Under the pieces are notes generated by a model. It saw only the letters and a program-made list of their open reading frames with translations. It did no database searches and was not told the origin of the DNA. Position numbers and translations under genes: made by a program. A DNA stretch of 64,000 nucleotides from Bacillota bacterium (GTDB lineage: Bacteria; Bacillota; Clostridia; Christensenellales; Aristaeellaceae). The DNA lies in contig JAEYAR010000093.1 in NCBI GenBank assembly GCA_023404715.1, forward strand, positions 62,001-126,000, read 5' to 3'. Shown here piece after piece: positions 9,137 to 18,124 of this stretch. Position 1 is the stretch's first letter, and every line of letters begins with the position of its first letter.

Positions 9137-9815
9137 ACAAGAAATCTTGAATAAAATCCATAAAGGTCTTATTGTTTCATGTCAGGCGCTCGATGAAGAA
9201 CCGCTTCACAGCAGCTATATTATGAGCCGCATGGCTTATGCGGCCAAGTTGGGAGGTGCGGTTGGTATCCGGGCAAATACCATTGCCGATATTCGGGCGA
9301 TTCGAACAATTGTCAATCTGCCCATTATTGGAATCATCAAACAACGCTACCCAGGATCCGACGTAGTCATTACACCGACTCGCAGAGAATTTGACGCGTT
9401 ATTAAAGGAGCAGGTGGAGATTATCGCTACAGATGCGACAGATCGAATCCGTCCTGATGGAATAACCATTCGGGAATTATTCAAAGAGGTGCGTAAGGAT
9501 TATCCGGATCAACTTTTCATGGCAGACTGCGCATCCTATGAAGACGCTGTTAGGGCATTTGAGTTGGGGTTTGACCTGGTGGGAACAACACTAAATGGAT
9601 ATACGAAGGAAGCACGCCAAACTCCGCCGCCGAATTTTGGGTTTATGCGCAAACTAGTTGAAACACTCAATTGTCCTATTATCGCTGAGGGCGGTATTTT
9701 CTCGCCTGAACAGCTGCGCCAGGCGATGGATCAAGGGGTCTTTGCCTGTGTGGTCGGTTCGGCGATTACGAGGCCGTTGGAGATCACAAGACGTTACGTA
9801 GCCGCTTTGAAATAA
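9129..9815 (+). CDS. nanE: N-acylglucosamine/N-acetylmannosamine-6-phosphate 2-epimerase
   Basis: 228 residues, full length for NanE, a TIM-barrel enzyme converting ManNAc-6-P to GlcNAc-6-P. Family motifs are clear: GLIVSCQALDEEPLHSS at the N-terminus, AYAAKLGGAVGIRAN, EIIATDATDR, and the C-terminal phosphate site PIIAEGGIFSPEQL with VVGSAITRP. The start at 9129 overlaps the end of the ROK kinase and has GAGGAGGG 8-10 bases upstream; the longer frame from 9048 lies within the kinase. A second, distinct NanE is encoded at 18175. Confidence 0.95.
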   Translation: MDRQEILNKIHKGLIVSCQALDEEPLHSSYIMSRMAYAAKLGGAVGIRANTIADIRAIRTIVNLPIIGIIKQRYPGSDVVITPTRREFDALLKEQVEIIATDATDRIRPDGITIRELFKEVRKDYPDQLFMADCASYEDAVRAFELGFDLVGTTLNGYTKEARQTPPPNFGFMRKLVETLNCPIIAEGGIFSPEQLRQAMDQGVFACVVGSAITRPLEITRRYVAALK

Positions 9816-9844
9816 AATTTGACAGGACGGACAAGGAGATAAAG

Positions 9845-10960
9845 ATGCATTCAATATCGGCAAAACGGGTATGGACATCAAAAGGCTGGCTTGAAAACGC
9901 TCGCGTTATTTTAAATGATGGACGAATTGAACGGATTGTTAAGAATGCAGAAGAAAACTGTGATGTACCGATGCTTGTGCCGGGTATGACGGAACTGCAC
10001 GTTCATGGCTCCTTAGGCTACAGCGTGCAAAATCTGGACGATGACGGGACGTCTGCATGGCTGCGCCGCCTAGCGAGGCATGGCGTAACAAGCGTGCTGC
10101 CCAGTCCGAGCACCGCGCCTATCGACGTGATGCATGCGAGTGTTGAGCGCTTTGCGCGGATTATGGAAAATCCGATAAAAGACGGCGCTGAGGTTTTGGG
10201 GATTCATTTGGAAGGCCCATTCGTGAGTGAAATCAAAAAAGGCGCGATGGATGTTCGTCACATGCTGGCCCCTACGATCGAAAACTATCAATCCCTTGTA
10301 TATGGATGTGAAAAGGCTATCAAATTGATTACCCTGGCACCTGAGCTCCCCGGCGCATTGGAACTCATTCGTTATTTGCGCAGACAAAATGTATGGGTTA
10401 ATGCAGGTCATTCAAATGCTACCTTTGATGAAATGAATCTCGCGATCAGCCAAGGAGTGAATGGCGTAACCCATTTCTTTAATGCCAGCCGCGCGATTCA
10501 CCATAGAGAGCCCGGTATGCTGGTGGCGGCTATGCTATCTCCTGACGTCTATTGTGAATTGATAGGCGATTTGGTGCACGTGCATGCTGGAATTCTTCGG
10601 CTGATGATGCAAACGATCGGGGCTCGACGCGTCGCATTGATCACCGATGCAGTGAGATTGACAGGCGAGCCGGATGGACGCTATGAAAACATCATCGTTA
10701 CGAACGGAAGCCCTAAAAAGCTGGATGGTACGCTGTCCGGCGGCTGCAAGATGATGGACGAAATCGTTAGGGGACTCATTGCCGATATTGGTTTGGATCC
10801 TTGGGATGTCTTTTGCGCGGCCTGTAACACGCCTGTACGGCGCATTGGGGTGCTGGGCTTAGGCGATATTGCGCCGCTTTATAAGGCCAATCTGGTAGCG
10901 TTTGACGATTCGTATCATGTTATGCTCGTGGTGATAGACGGAGAAGAGGTGCGAATATAA
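9845..10960 (+). CDS. nagA: N-acetylglucosamine-6-phosphate deacetylase
   Basis: 371 residues. It hydrolyses GlcNAc-6-P to GlcN-6-P plus acetate, the step after NanE. The amidohydrolase metal and catalytic motifs are intact: ELHVHG, GIHLEGPF, NAGHSNAT, GVTHFFNAS and the catalytic Asp in ALITDAV. Two small departures from the usual NagA text are visible (ELHVHG for DxHxHG, and SGGC for AGS), which may only reflect lineage. It lies about 30 bases after nanE with AAGGAG before ATG 9845, in the same operon. The next enzyme of the pathway, NagB, is not in the window. Confidence 0.92.
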   Translation: MHSISAKRVWTSKGWLENARVILNDGRIERIVKNAEENCDVPMLVPGMTELHVHGSLGYSVQNLDDDGTSAWLRRLARHGVTSVLPSPSTAPIDVMHASVERFARIMENPIKDGAEVLGIHLEGPFVSEIKKGAMDVRHMLAPTIENYQSLVYGCEKAIKLITLAPELPGALELIRYLRRQNVWVNAGHSNATFDEMNLAISQGVNGVTHFFNASRAIHHREPGMLVAAMLSPDVYCELIGDLVHVHAGILRLMMQTIGARRVALITDAVRLTGEPDGRYENIIVTNGSPKKLDGTLSGGCKMMDEIVRGLIADIGLDPWDVFCAACNTPVRRIGVLGLGDIAPLYKANLVAFDDSYHVMLVVIDGEEVRI

Positions 10961-10999
10961 GCTGATAGGACAGTTTGCAAAAAGGAGTGATGATGACGG

Positions 11000-11650
11000 A
11001 TGTCGATTATCGATATCGTAATGCTTGGCGCTACAGGGCATCTACAAAGTGTAATGGATAGCGCTTTGGCGATGGGGTGTTATCGCATTACGGACATCCT
11101 AGACGATGCAGCGCCCATTGGGAAAGATTATTTTGGCCATAAAGTGAAAGGGGCGACAGACCTGTTGCCGGGGATTTATGCCAAAGGCGTCAGACATGCC
11201 TTTATCTCTGCGGGTTCGATCGGCGGCTATGGGCGCAGGGAAGACTGGTATCTGCTTGTGAAGCGGCTTGGCTTTGAGATCGTCAATATCGTCGATCCGA
11301 GCGCGGCGGTTTCATCGCATGCAGAAATGGGCGAGGGCGTGTTCATCGGGAAGAACGCTGTCGTCAACGCATACGCGAAAATTGGGAACATGGTTATTGT
11401 GAATACTGGCTCTATCGTGGAGCATGCGGATGTCATCGAAGACTTCGTTCACATCGCGCCGGGCTGTACGTTAAGCGGAGGCGTGCGCGTTTGCCGGGGC
11501 GCACATGTGGGAACGGGTACGTCCGTGCGGCAGAACGTCGTGATCGGAGCTGAAGCGATCGTGGGGGTTGGGAGCGTCGTCCTCAAAGATGTGTCCGCTC
11601 GCATGATTGCGTATGGGAATCCGTGCCTGGAACGCAAGCCTGTGATATGA
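11000..11650 (+). CDS. NeuD/PglD-type sugar O-acyltransferase
   Basis: 216 residues: an N-terminal PglD-like Rossmann segment (VMLGATGHLQSVMDSAL) and a C-terminal left-handed beta-helix of hexapeptide repeats (about residues 105-205, e.g. GVFIGKNAVVNAYAKIGN), ending in GNPC, typical of the NeuD family. Relatives acetylate sialic acids or UDP-amino sugars with acetyl-CoA. In a catabolic operon its role is unclear: it might handle O-acetylated or partly processed sugars. AAAGGAG (10981-10987) is 12 bases from the ATG, a little long; no better in-frame start exists. Confidence 0.8.
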   Translation: MSIIDIVMLGATGHLQSVMDSALAMGCYRITDILDDAAPIGKDYFGHKVKGATDLLPGIYAKGVRHAFISAGSIGGYGRREDWYLLVKRLGFEIVNIVDPSAAVSSHAEMGEGVFIGKNAVVNAYAKIGNMVIVNTGSIVEHADVIEDFVHIAPGCTLSGGVRVCRGAHVGTGTSVRQNVVIGAEAIVGVGSVVLKDVSARMIAYGNPCLERKPVI

Positions 11651-11713
11651 GGTATGGTCGGGCGGAACGAAGCGGATTGATGAAGATGAGAAGAAAGTTT
11701 TTTTATTACGCTG

Positions 11714-11742
11714 TTGACAAAAATGATTTTCTGGTCTAGAAT
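11714..11742 (+). promoter_or_regulatory. Promoter of nan operon 2
   Basis: Perfect TTGACA (11714-11719), 17-bp spacer, TAGAAT (11737-11742). Confidence 0.75.
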
Positions 11743-12024
11743 ACCTGTAAAGACGAGAAGAAATGTTACGTTTCGATTCTTGGCAACTTAATCAGACTTT
11801 TTTAGACAAGCCACGATGGTCGCTTTTGGAACATCATTAGATGTATAAAAGCTTCCGTCGTTTTATTTTTTTGGGGTGGCATCAAAAGTCTGCATTCTGT
11901 GGAATCGATCCAACGCATTCATTTGCCTTCATGCCGAGGATTTATCTCTTGCGCGGCCCTATGGCATGCCGACTGGCCACCGGTATGCCGCCAGGCTGCT
12001 CGAGAGAAGATCAGATAGACAAAG

Positions 12025-12060
12025 GCGCAGAACACGTCCAAATTCAAGACGGTTCTGCGC
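12025..12060 (+). promoter_or_regulatory. Strong hairpin in the 5' leader of the operon 2 binding protein
   Basis: GCGCAGAAC (12025-12033) pairs with GTTCTGCGC (12052-12060), extended inward by CGTC/GACG with a single bulged A: 13 bp in all. There is no T run after it, so it is not a terminator. It lies 27 bases before the SD GGGAGGAG (12087-12094), where it could stabilise the mRNA or affect translation. Confidence 0.6.
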
Positions 12061-12102
12061 GTCGAGACGACATCGCGAATTTATTTGGGAGGAGTTACGG
12101 AT

Positions 12103-13611
12103 ATGAAAAAAGCTTTGACGTCTTTCCTTTCGCTGGTATTGCTTTTGAGCGGCATGATGACCGCGGCGCTGGCGGAGGACATTCCTACGGTCGTTTACGA
12201 GGGATTCTTGCCGATGCGCATCTTTGAGGGACGCGGCGACAGCGAGCCGGAGGCCTACGCGCAAAAGGAACAGGAGATTATTGACGCCATCGGCGTAAAA
12301 CCCGTGCCGCTGTGGCTACCCTATGGCAGCGAGACGGAGAAGCTTAACATCCTGATCGGCGATGAAAGCCAGCAATTGGACCTGATCACTACAGGCAACT
12401 GGGATGAATACGCGAAAGGCGGCACCATCGCACCGCTGAACGACCTGCTCGAAACGTACGGCCAGGACATTCTGAAGGCCTACAGTGAGTTCCCAGGCAT
12501 TTGGGATTATGTGACGGACAAGGCCACCGGGAACATCTACGGCGTGCCGCGTACGCTGCCGCTGACGCAGCACCCCATCTGGATGCGGGAGGACTGGATC
12601 AAAGCGGTCGGCATGGAGCAGCCCAAGACGATCGATGAATTGGAGGAGCTGCTTGGCAAGCTTTACGAGGCCGACCCGGCCGGCAACGGGCAGACGATTC
12701 CCATGCTGCTGGATTTGGGAAGCGTACGTTACGGGCTCTCCGGCGCGTTTACGCAACACGGCTATGGCACTTGGCTGGACGAGGCGGACGGACGCGTAAA
12801 GCTGGGGGAAATGCAGCCCGGCTTTAAGGATTGCATCGCCAAGGTTGCGCAGTGGTATGAAAAGGGCTATGTCTACATGGACAGCTTCGTAATCGATACG
12901 ACAAAGGTCAACGATTTGATCGTGGCGAACCGCGTCGGCACATCGCTGCTGATCTATTCGCCTGTGTGCATCAACCTTCCGGAACTGCAAAAGACCGTGC
13001 CCGAGGCGAACTACGTCTATACCCCGGACATCTCGGGCGCGAAGGGCTTTGCCGAGACTGGCGAAGCGCCCAGCAATTCGTGCATGATGATCCTCTCGCG
13101 CTCACAGAACAAAGAGGCGGCTATGAAGTTCCTCAATTGGTTCATGGATAAGACGAATTTCATCGGCTCTTATGCCGGCCGCCTGGGGACCGATTGGGAT
13201 TGGGTGGACGAGCAGGCGAGCACGCTGATTCGCATGGATACGGATACGTACGACGGCGAGTTTTACGCCTTCCCCAACAACCTGATGTTACGCTACCTGA
13301 ATATTCTGGATAGTGCGGATGCGAAGCCCGGCTTGTATACCCAGTTCCTAACGGAAGACTCCTATCGCACGGAAGGGATCAAATTCTGTGGCACATATGG
13401 TACGCTGTTCTCCACCGCGCGGATGAAGGAGCTGGCCCCGAACAAGACGGACATCGATACCATGATCGAGGAAGAGCTGATCAACTTCATCACAGGCGTG
13501 CGGCCCATGGATGAGTGGGATACGTTTATTGAAAAAGAGCTGACCGCCGCGGGCGTCGACAAGGTGATCGATGCGTACACGACGATGTACACAGAACAAC
13601 AGGGCGCATAA
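12103..13611 (+). CDS. Extracellular solute-binding protein for nan operon 2 ABC importer
   Basis: 502 residues of the long LipO/YtcQ class, with a Sec signal peptide ending in AALA (about residue 24) and no lipobox cysteine. The body carries ligand-domain text typical of the class (WMREDWIKAVGMEQPKTIDELEELL, DPAGNGQTIPM). GGGAGGAG (12087-12094) is 8 bases before ATG 12103. It is followed by a strong hairpin-T terminator and then two permeases, an arrangement expected to give more binding protein than permease. Sialidase-like and NanE/NanA neighbours suggest a sialylated ligand; this is inference. Confidence 0.88.
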   Translation: MKKALTSFLSLVLLLSGMMTAALAEDIPTVVYEGFLPMRIFEGRGDSEPEAYAQKEQEIIDAIGVKPVPLWLPYGSETEKLNILIGDESQQLDLITTGNWDEYAKGGTIAPLNDLLETYGQDILKAYSEFPGIWDYVTDKATGNIYGVPRTLPLTQHPIWMREDWIKAVGMEQPKTIDELEELLGKLYEADPAGNGQTIPMLLDLGSVRYGLSGAFTQHGYGTWLDEADGRVKLGEMQPGFKDCIAKVAQWYEKGYVYMDSFVIDTTKVNDLIVANRVGTSLLIYSPVCINLPELQKTVPEANYVYTPDISGAKGFAETGEAPSNSCMMILSRSQNKEAAMKFLNWFMDKTNFIGSYAGRLGTDWDWVDEQASTLIRMDTDTYDGEFYAFPNNLMLRYLNILDSADAKPGLYTQFLTEDSYRTEGIKFCGTYGTLFSTARMKELAPNKTDIDTMIEEELINFITGVRPMDEWDTFIEKELTAAGVDKVIDAYTTMYTEQQGA

Positions 13612-13626
13612 AGCGCAAAGGCAAGA

Positions 13627-13661
13627 AAGCTGCCTGCCGATTCAATGGCAGGCAGCTTTTT
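13627..13661 (+). terminator. Intra-operon terminator between binding protein and permeases (operon 2)
   Basis: Perfect 12-bp stem AAGCTGCCTGCC (13627-13638) with GGCAGGCAGCTT (13647-13658), then TTT. It lies just after the binding-protein stop and 55 bases before the permease, so readthrough would set the permease level. Confidence 0.85.
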
Positions 13662-13716
13662 CAAGGAAAAGAGTTGGCCGAAAGACCCGGGCGATGAATA
13701 AGGAGGGCTTAAAGCG

Positions 13717-14679
13717 GTGAACACCCCACGGATACAGGAAGGAATGAGACGAACGCTCACGAATAGAAATACGTTATTACGGACGCTTCAAAAATATAAA
13801 TTTTACTACCTGCTCGCGCTGCCGGGCATCCTTTACCTGCTTATCTTTAAATACGGCCCGATGTTTGGGCTGGTGATCGCATTTAAGGACTATGATCCCT
13901 ATTCGGGCGTCGCCGGGATTTTTGCAAGCCAGTGGGTCGGGCTTGCCAATTTCAATAAGTTTTTTGAATCCTATTACTTCGGTCGGATCATGGGAAACAC
14001 CCTGATCATCAGCATGTATAAGCTGCTCTTCGGCTTTCCGGCCCCCATTCTCTTTGCGCTGCTGCTCAACGAGTTACGGGGGAAGCGCTTTAAGAAGACC
14101 GTGCAGACCATTTCGTATATCCCGCATTTCATCTCCTGGGTTATCGTGGCTGCGATGCTCAGCAGCCTTCTTACGACGGACAACGGAATGATCAACGTGA
14201 TTTTGAACAGATGCGGTCTGCGCAGCATTTCGTTTTTGACCAACCCCAAATACTTCCGGACCGTCCTGGTCTTGTCCGATATCTGGAAAAGCATAGGGTT
14301 CGGATCGATCGTCTATCTAGCCGCAATTACGGGCGTCGATCAGGAGCAGTACGAGGCGGCAGATATCGATGGGGCGAACCGGCTTCAGCGGATCCTTTAC
14401 ATCACGCTGCCCTCTATCAGCAGCGTCGTAGTCATTATGCTGATATTCCGCGTCGGGGGTCTGTTGGATGCGGGCTTTGAGCAGGTGTTCTTGTTGTATT
14501 CCCCTTCGGTGTATAAGACGGCCGACATCATCGATACGTTTGTCTATCGCGTAGGCTTGGAAGAGCACGATTACTCCTATTCGGTCGCTGTGAGCTTCTT
14601 TAAATCTGTCGTTGCGGCGGTGCTTCTTTTGAGCGCCAACTTCATTTCTAGGCGTATCAGCGATGAAGGCATATGGTGA
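13717..14679 (+). CDS. Carbohydrate ABC transporter permease (LplB type)
   Basis: 320 residues, six membrane spans (first near residues 26-46, KFYYLLALPGILYLLIFKY), with the EAA loop EAADIDGANRLQRILYITLP. The GTG at 13717 was chosen because AGGAGGG (13701-13707) lies 9 bases upstream; the next in-frame ATG (residue 10) lacks a site. Forms the importer of nan operon 2 with the YtcP-type permease downstream and the binding protein upstream, and presumably borrows an ATPase encoded elsewhere. Confidence 0.9.
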   Translation: MNTPRIQEGMRRTLTNRNTLLRTLQKYKFYYLLALPGILYLLIFKYGPMFGLVIAFKDYDPYSGVAGIFASQWVGLANFNKFFESYYFGRIMGNTLIISMYKLLFGFPAPILFALLLNELRGKRFKKTVQTISYIPHFISWVIVAAMLSSLLTTDNGMINVILNRCGLRSISFLTNPKYFRTVLVLSDIWKSIGFGSIVYLAAITGVDQEQYEAADIDGANRLQRILYITLPSISSVVVIMLIFRVGGLLDAGFEQVFLLYSPSVYKTADIIDTFVYRVGLEEHDYSYSVAVSFFKSVVAAVLLLSANFISRRISDEGIW

Positions 14680-14690
14680 GGAGGACGATC

Positions 14691-15587
14691 ATGATAGTAC
14701 GTACGTATCGAGGGAAACGACTTCCTGCCGGTGAAATGGTTTTTCAGGTTGCTTTACACCTTTTTTTGATCGCGTTGACGGTGACCTTTGTCGTTCCTTT
14801 CTTGCTCATCCTGGGAACTTCTTTCGTCTCAAAAGCGGAGATTGCGCGCCGAGGTTTCGTCTTTTTTCCTGAGACGTGGGATTTTACCGCCTATAACATG
14901 ATGCTTTTTCAAAACACAGAGGTGTGGCGGGCATACGGCGTTACGCTCTTTCGCGTCGTCATCGGCACCCTGGGCGCACTGCTCGTGACAGGAATGTTTG
15001 CCTATGCCGTGGCAAAACGCGATCTGCCCGGACGGCAGGCGCTGTTGGTGCTCGCATTCATTACGATGATCTTTTACGGCGGCTTGATTCCCTCCTATCT
15101 CGTCATCAAATCGCTGGGGTTGATCGACAGCCTATGGTGTCTGGTGCTCCCGAACTTGATGAGCGTATGGAACATGTTGATCTTGCGTAACTTTTTTTAT
15201 TCGATCCCTTCGAGCCTTGAAGAGTCGGCATTGCTGGACGGCGCGTCGCCCCCGGTCATCTTCTTCAAGATCATCATTCCGTTGGCTATGCCGGCCTTTG
15301 CGACGATCGGGCTATTTTATGCGGTCGATCACTGGAATCAGTGGTTTGATGCAGCCATCTGGATCAACGATGTGAAGAAATACCCCCTGCAGATGGTTTT
15401 GCGCAAGTATGTGCTCATGTCCTCGACGTATGACCTGAAATTCGATATGGCCACGGGCGCAAAGCCGCCGGATATGGGGATTAAGTCGGCTATCGTCGTG
15501 ATTAGCACCGTACCGATGCTCTGTATCTACCCGTTTATTCAAAAATACTTCGTTAAAGGGGTCATGGTAGGCTCTGTAAAGGGGTGA
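14691..15587 (+). CDS. Carbohydrate ABC transporter permease (YtcP/CarB type)
   Basis: 298 residues, six spans, YtcP signature FYGGLIPSYLVIKSLGLIDS, EAA loop EESALLDGASPPVIFFKIIIP and terminal ...KYFVKGVMVGSVKG. GAGGAGG (14678-14684) overlaps the stop of the preceding permease and lies 6 bases before ATG 14691; an in-frame ATG at 14673 precedes the ribosome site and was rejected. Second channel subunit of the operon 2 importer. Confidence 0.9.
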   Translation: MIVRTYRGKRLPAGEMVFQVALHLFLIALTVTFVVPFLLILGTSFVSKAEIARRGFVFFPETWDFTAYNMMLFQNTEVWRAYGVTLFRVVIGTLGALLVTGMFAYAVAKRDLPGRQALLVLAFITMIFYGGLIPSYLVIKSLGLIDSLWCLVLPNLMSVWNMLILRNFFYSIPSSLEESALLDGASPPVIFFKIIIPLAMPAFATIGLFYAVDHWNQWFDAAIWINDVKKYPLQMVLRKYVLMSSTYDLKFDMATGAKPPDMGIKSAIVVISTVPMLCIYPFIQKYFVKGVMVGSVKG

Positions 15588-15594
15588 TGGGCGA

Positions 15595-16677
15595 ATGACC
15601 GGCGAGATTGTGTGTGATCTTTGTCCGACGACGGGCAATCCGCGCAACAGCGAGGGCGCGTTCCTGACGTTGCATGACGGCGAAATCCTATTCGTATACA
15701 GCCGGTTCTCCGGCGGGGGCGCGGACGATGCGGCGGCTGACCTTTACGCCATGCGCTCCTGCGACGGCGGACGGTCGTTTGGGCGGCCGAGCCTGCTGAT
15801 CGCATGCCGGGACGATGCGGCTAAGAACATCATGTCCGTGTCGCTTATGCACATGTTAAATCGGGATATCGGGCTCTTCTATTTAATCCGCAAAGACGAA
15901 ACGCAGATGCAGCTCGTGCTCAGGCGCTCGCGGGACTTAGGCCATACCTGGTCCCCGCCCATATCCTGTATGAATCAGGCAGGGTTTTTTGTCGTCAACA
16001 ACGACCGGGTTCTCCGGCTGCGCAGCGGGCGCATCGTCGTTCCGGCCGCGCTGCATCGTAAAACCGAAGAGGATTATGACGCCAGATCCGAGGCCTTATT
16101 TTACCTGTCAGACGACGACGGCTTACACTTTCGTAAGGCTACGGGCAAAGGCGTCATGCCCTATACGGGCGCGTGCCACAGCGGATTGCAGGAACCAGGC
16201 GTCGTCGAACTTGCGTCGGGCGTGTTATGGGCTTGGGCGAGGACGGATCTGGGGCGCCAATATGAAATGATGAGCGTCGATGCGGGCGAGACATGGACCT
16301 GTGCCGAGCCTTCGCGCTTCACGAGTCCGCTATCTCCCTTGAGCATGAAACGCTTGAGCGGGGGCGAACTGGCGGCGGTATGGAATCCGATACCGCTATA
16401 CAACGGACGCAGCGACCGCAATGACCAAGGCGTATGGACCGGCGGGCGCACCCCGCTCGTCATCGCAATCAGCCGAAACGGCGGCAGGCGTTTTTCAGAG
16501 CCGGTCGTAATAGAGGACGACCCGCAATCGGGCTACTGTTACTGTGCGATCCATGAGACGAAAGAGGCCCTGCTGCTCGCGTATTGCGCAGGCTCGACAG
16601 AGGACGGCGGCTGCCTGGCCCGAACCAGGCTGCGACGCATTGACAAGCGAGAAATGGATATGTGGAGGGAACAATAG
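15595..16677 (+). CDS. Sialidase-like BNR/Asp-box propeller protein, intracellular
   Basis: 360 residues, no signal peptide. At least five Asp-box-like repeats are visible (SCDGGRSF, SRDLGHTW, SDDDGLHF, SVDAGETW, SRNGGRRF), giving a six-bladed beta-propeller of the sialidase superfamily. Unlike the enzyme at 6959, no clean (F/Y)RIP motif is seen; the N-terminal PRNSEGAFL segment takes its place. It may therefore be a divergent sialidase or another Asp-box glycosidase. It starts 8 bases after the permease and overlaps the next gene by one base, so it belongs to the transporter operon and probably acts on the imported sugar. Confidence 0.7.
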   Translation: MTGEIVCDLCPTTGNPRNSEGAFLTLHDGEILFVYSRFSGGGADDAAADLYAMRSCDGGRSFGRPSLLIACRDDAAKNIMSVSLMHMLNRDIGLFYLIRKDETQMQLVLRRSRDLGHTWSPPISCMNQAGFFVVNNDRVLRLRSGRIVVPAALHRKTEEDYDARSEALFYLSDDDGLHFRKATGKGVMPYTGACHSGLQEPGVVELASGVLWAWARTDLGRQYEMMSVDAGETWTCAEPSRFTSPLSPLSMKRLSGGELAAVWNPIPLYNGRSDRNDQGVWTGGRTPLVIAISRNGGRRFSEPVVIEDDPQSGYCYCAIHETKEALLLAYCAGSTEDGGCLARTRLRRIDKREMDMWREQ

Positions 16678-17951
16678 TGATCATCCAGAGCAAAGACGAA
16701 GCGCGCAAAGCGCAGGAGGCCTTTGTGGCCGATAGCTTCGGCACAGGGGGACACAGGGAGGCGAGCGATTACGTCGAATGCACGGCGGCCAAGACGGCCG
16801 AGGCAATCGAGCAGCTGCGAGCAGGCCGTTTCGGCCGCCTGCCAGAGGGGCGTTTTGACCAGATGAAAATCGCAGTTGAAAACATGACGGGCGGCGCCAA
16901 TACGGTGCTGCTCGACGACGCCGGCATGCCCAGCATCGTCGCCGCGTTGCCGCGCATGCGCCTATGCGATCTGTACGGCGGCGACGATGAAAGCACGCAT
17001 CCGGCTTGGATCGTAGACGGCGCGTACAAGGACGTCATCTACGTATCGAAATACATGAATTTTGTAGCTCATGGCCGTGCATACTCCCTGCCGATGAAGG
17101 ATCCGCACGTCTTCTTCACATTTGAGGAGGGGGTACAATTTTGCCTGAACAAAGGGCGGGGCTGGCACCTTTTGACGAATGCGGAATGGATGGCGACGGC
17201 GCAATGGAGCAAACGGAACGGCACGCGTCCGCGCGGAAATACGGCGATGGGCTATGCGCACGATATGCCGCATGAAAAAGGCGTGCCGACGGCGATGAAC
17301 GGACACGAGGTTCAACGGACGGCCACTGGCAGCGGACCGGTGGCCTGGACACATAATCATCAGGCGAGCGGCATAGCCGACCTGGTCGGCAACATGTTCG
17401 AGTGGGTCGGGGGCTTGCGCCTGCTGGACGGCGAGTTTCAGATTATCGGACAGAATACTGCGGCGGTCTACAGCCGGAATATGCTGAGCCGGGACAGCCA
17501 TTATTGGCGCGCGATTACGACGCGCGGGGATTATGCGGCACACGGAGAGAAGGATACGTTTAAGGTGGACGGTCTGGCACGGGGCGACTTGACCGAGACG
17601 GATCATCTGCTGGGAGCGCCCATCGTGAGCACGGAGATTCAAAACCGATCTTATCTGGGCGGCGACGTCGACGGAAACCAAGGATATCTCGAGTGTAGGT
17701 TTTGCGACCTGACGGCCAGGGAAGGACTATCAATCCCTGCGATCCTGAAGATTTTGGGGATCTTCCCGGATGAAACGTGCAGACCTGAAGACGGGATTTT
17801 TGTAGCGCGCAACTATGGCGAACGGATTGCCGTGCGCGGGGGAAAGGCGGGAAGCTATGAACGTGCGGGGCTAAACGCGCTGCATTTTTATAACCCGCGC
17901 TTCTATGACGGCAGCGCAACCATCGGATTTCGTAGCGCGTTTATTGAATAG
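16677..17951 (+). CDS. Formylglycine-generating-enzyme (SUMF1/C-type-lectin) fold protein of unknown function
   Basis: 424 residues. The C-terminal two thirds follow the SUMF1/FGE fold: GRGWHLLTNAEWMATAQW, GIADLVGNMFEWVGG, and a final IAVRGGKAGSYERAG... ending IGFRSAFIE. The active-site cysteine pair of true formylglycine enzymes is not seen, so sulfatase activation is unlikely. The fold also serves in carbohydrate-binding and phage or diversified-lectin proteins. GTG 16677 was chosen over GTG 16662 because GGAGGG (16664-16669) has 7-base spacing. It overlaps the sialidase-like gene by one base, and an obvious terminator follows. Function cannot be stated; a sugar-related role is inferred from the operon. 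Confidence 0.65.
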   Translation: MIIQSKDEARKAQEAFVADSFGTGGHREASDYVECTAAKTAEAIEQLRAGRFGRLPEGRFDQMKIAVENMTGGANTVLLDDAGMPSIVAALPRMRLCDLYGGDDESTHPAWIVDGAYKDVIYVSKYMNFVAHGRAYSLPMKDPHVFFTFEEGVQFCLNKGRGWHLLTNAEWMATAQWSKRNGTRPRGNTAMGYAHDMPHEKGVPTAMNGHEVQRTATGSGPVAWTHNHQASGIADLVGNMFEWVGGLRLLDGEFQIIGQNTAAVYSRNMLSRDSHYWRAITTRGDYAAHGEKDTFKVDGLARGDLTETDHLLGAPIVSTEIQNRSYLGGDVDGNQGYLECRFCDLTAREGLSIPAILKILGIFPDETCRPEDGIFVARNYGERIAVRGGKAGSYERAGLNALHFYNPRFYDGSATIGFRSAFIE

Positions 17952-17996
17952 GTGAAGAACGTTGAGCTTATAACATGGACCTGTTTTGGCTCAGCC

Positions 17997-18026
17997 AGCC
18001 TGCGGCGAAGAGACGCAGGCTTTTTT
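17997..18026 (+). terminator. Rho-independent terminator ending nan operon 2
   Basis: 8-bp stem AGCCTGCG (17997-18004) with CGCAGGCT (18014-18021), followed by TTTTT. Confidence 0.85.
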
Positions 18027-18124
18027 GAAGATACAATTCTGATGGGTAAACAAGGATCGTACATCCATTCGATGATAAAAATTTCTTTTAGAGTAAAAAA
18101 GAAAAAATATTTTTTAAAAAAGGA

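Larger units (their letters stand above)
11651..12102 (+). other. Intergenic region with promoter and long leader of nan operon 2
   Basis: About 450 bases with no convincing gene. It holds a consensus promoter (11714-11742) and then about 350 bases of untranslated leader before the binding-protein gene. The leader ends in a 13-bp hairpin (12025-12060) placed just before the ribosome site. No known riboswitch was recognised. Confidence 0.6.

Noticed and set aside
11841..12227. Small open frames in the leader of nan operon 2
   Set aside because: They overlap the binding-protein gene out of frame, have no ribosome site and no recognisable features.
16677..17951. A diversity-generating retroelement target
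   Set aside because: The C-terminal fold is similar to known variable proteins, but no reverse transcriptase and no template repeat are visible in the window.
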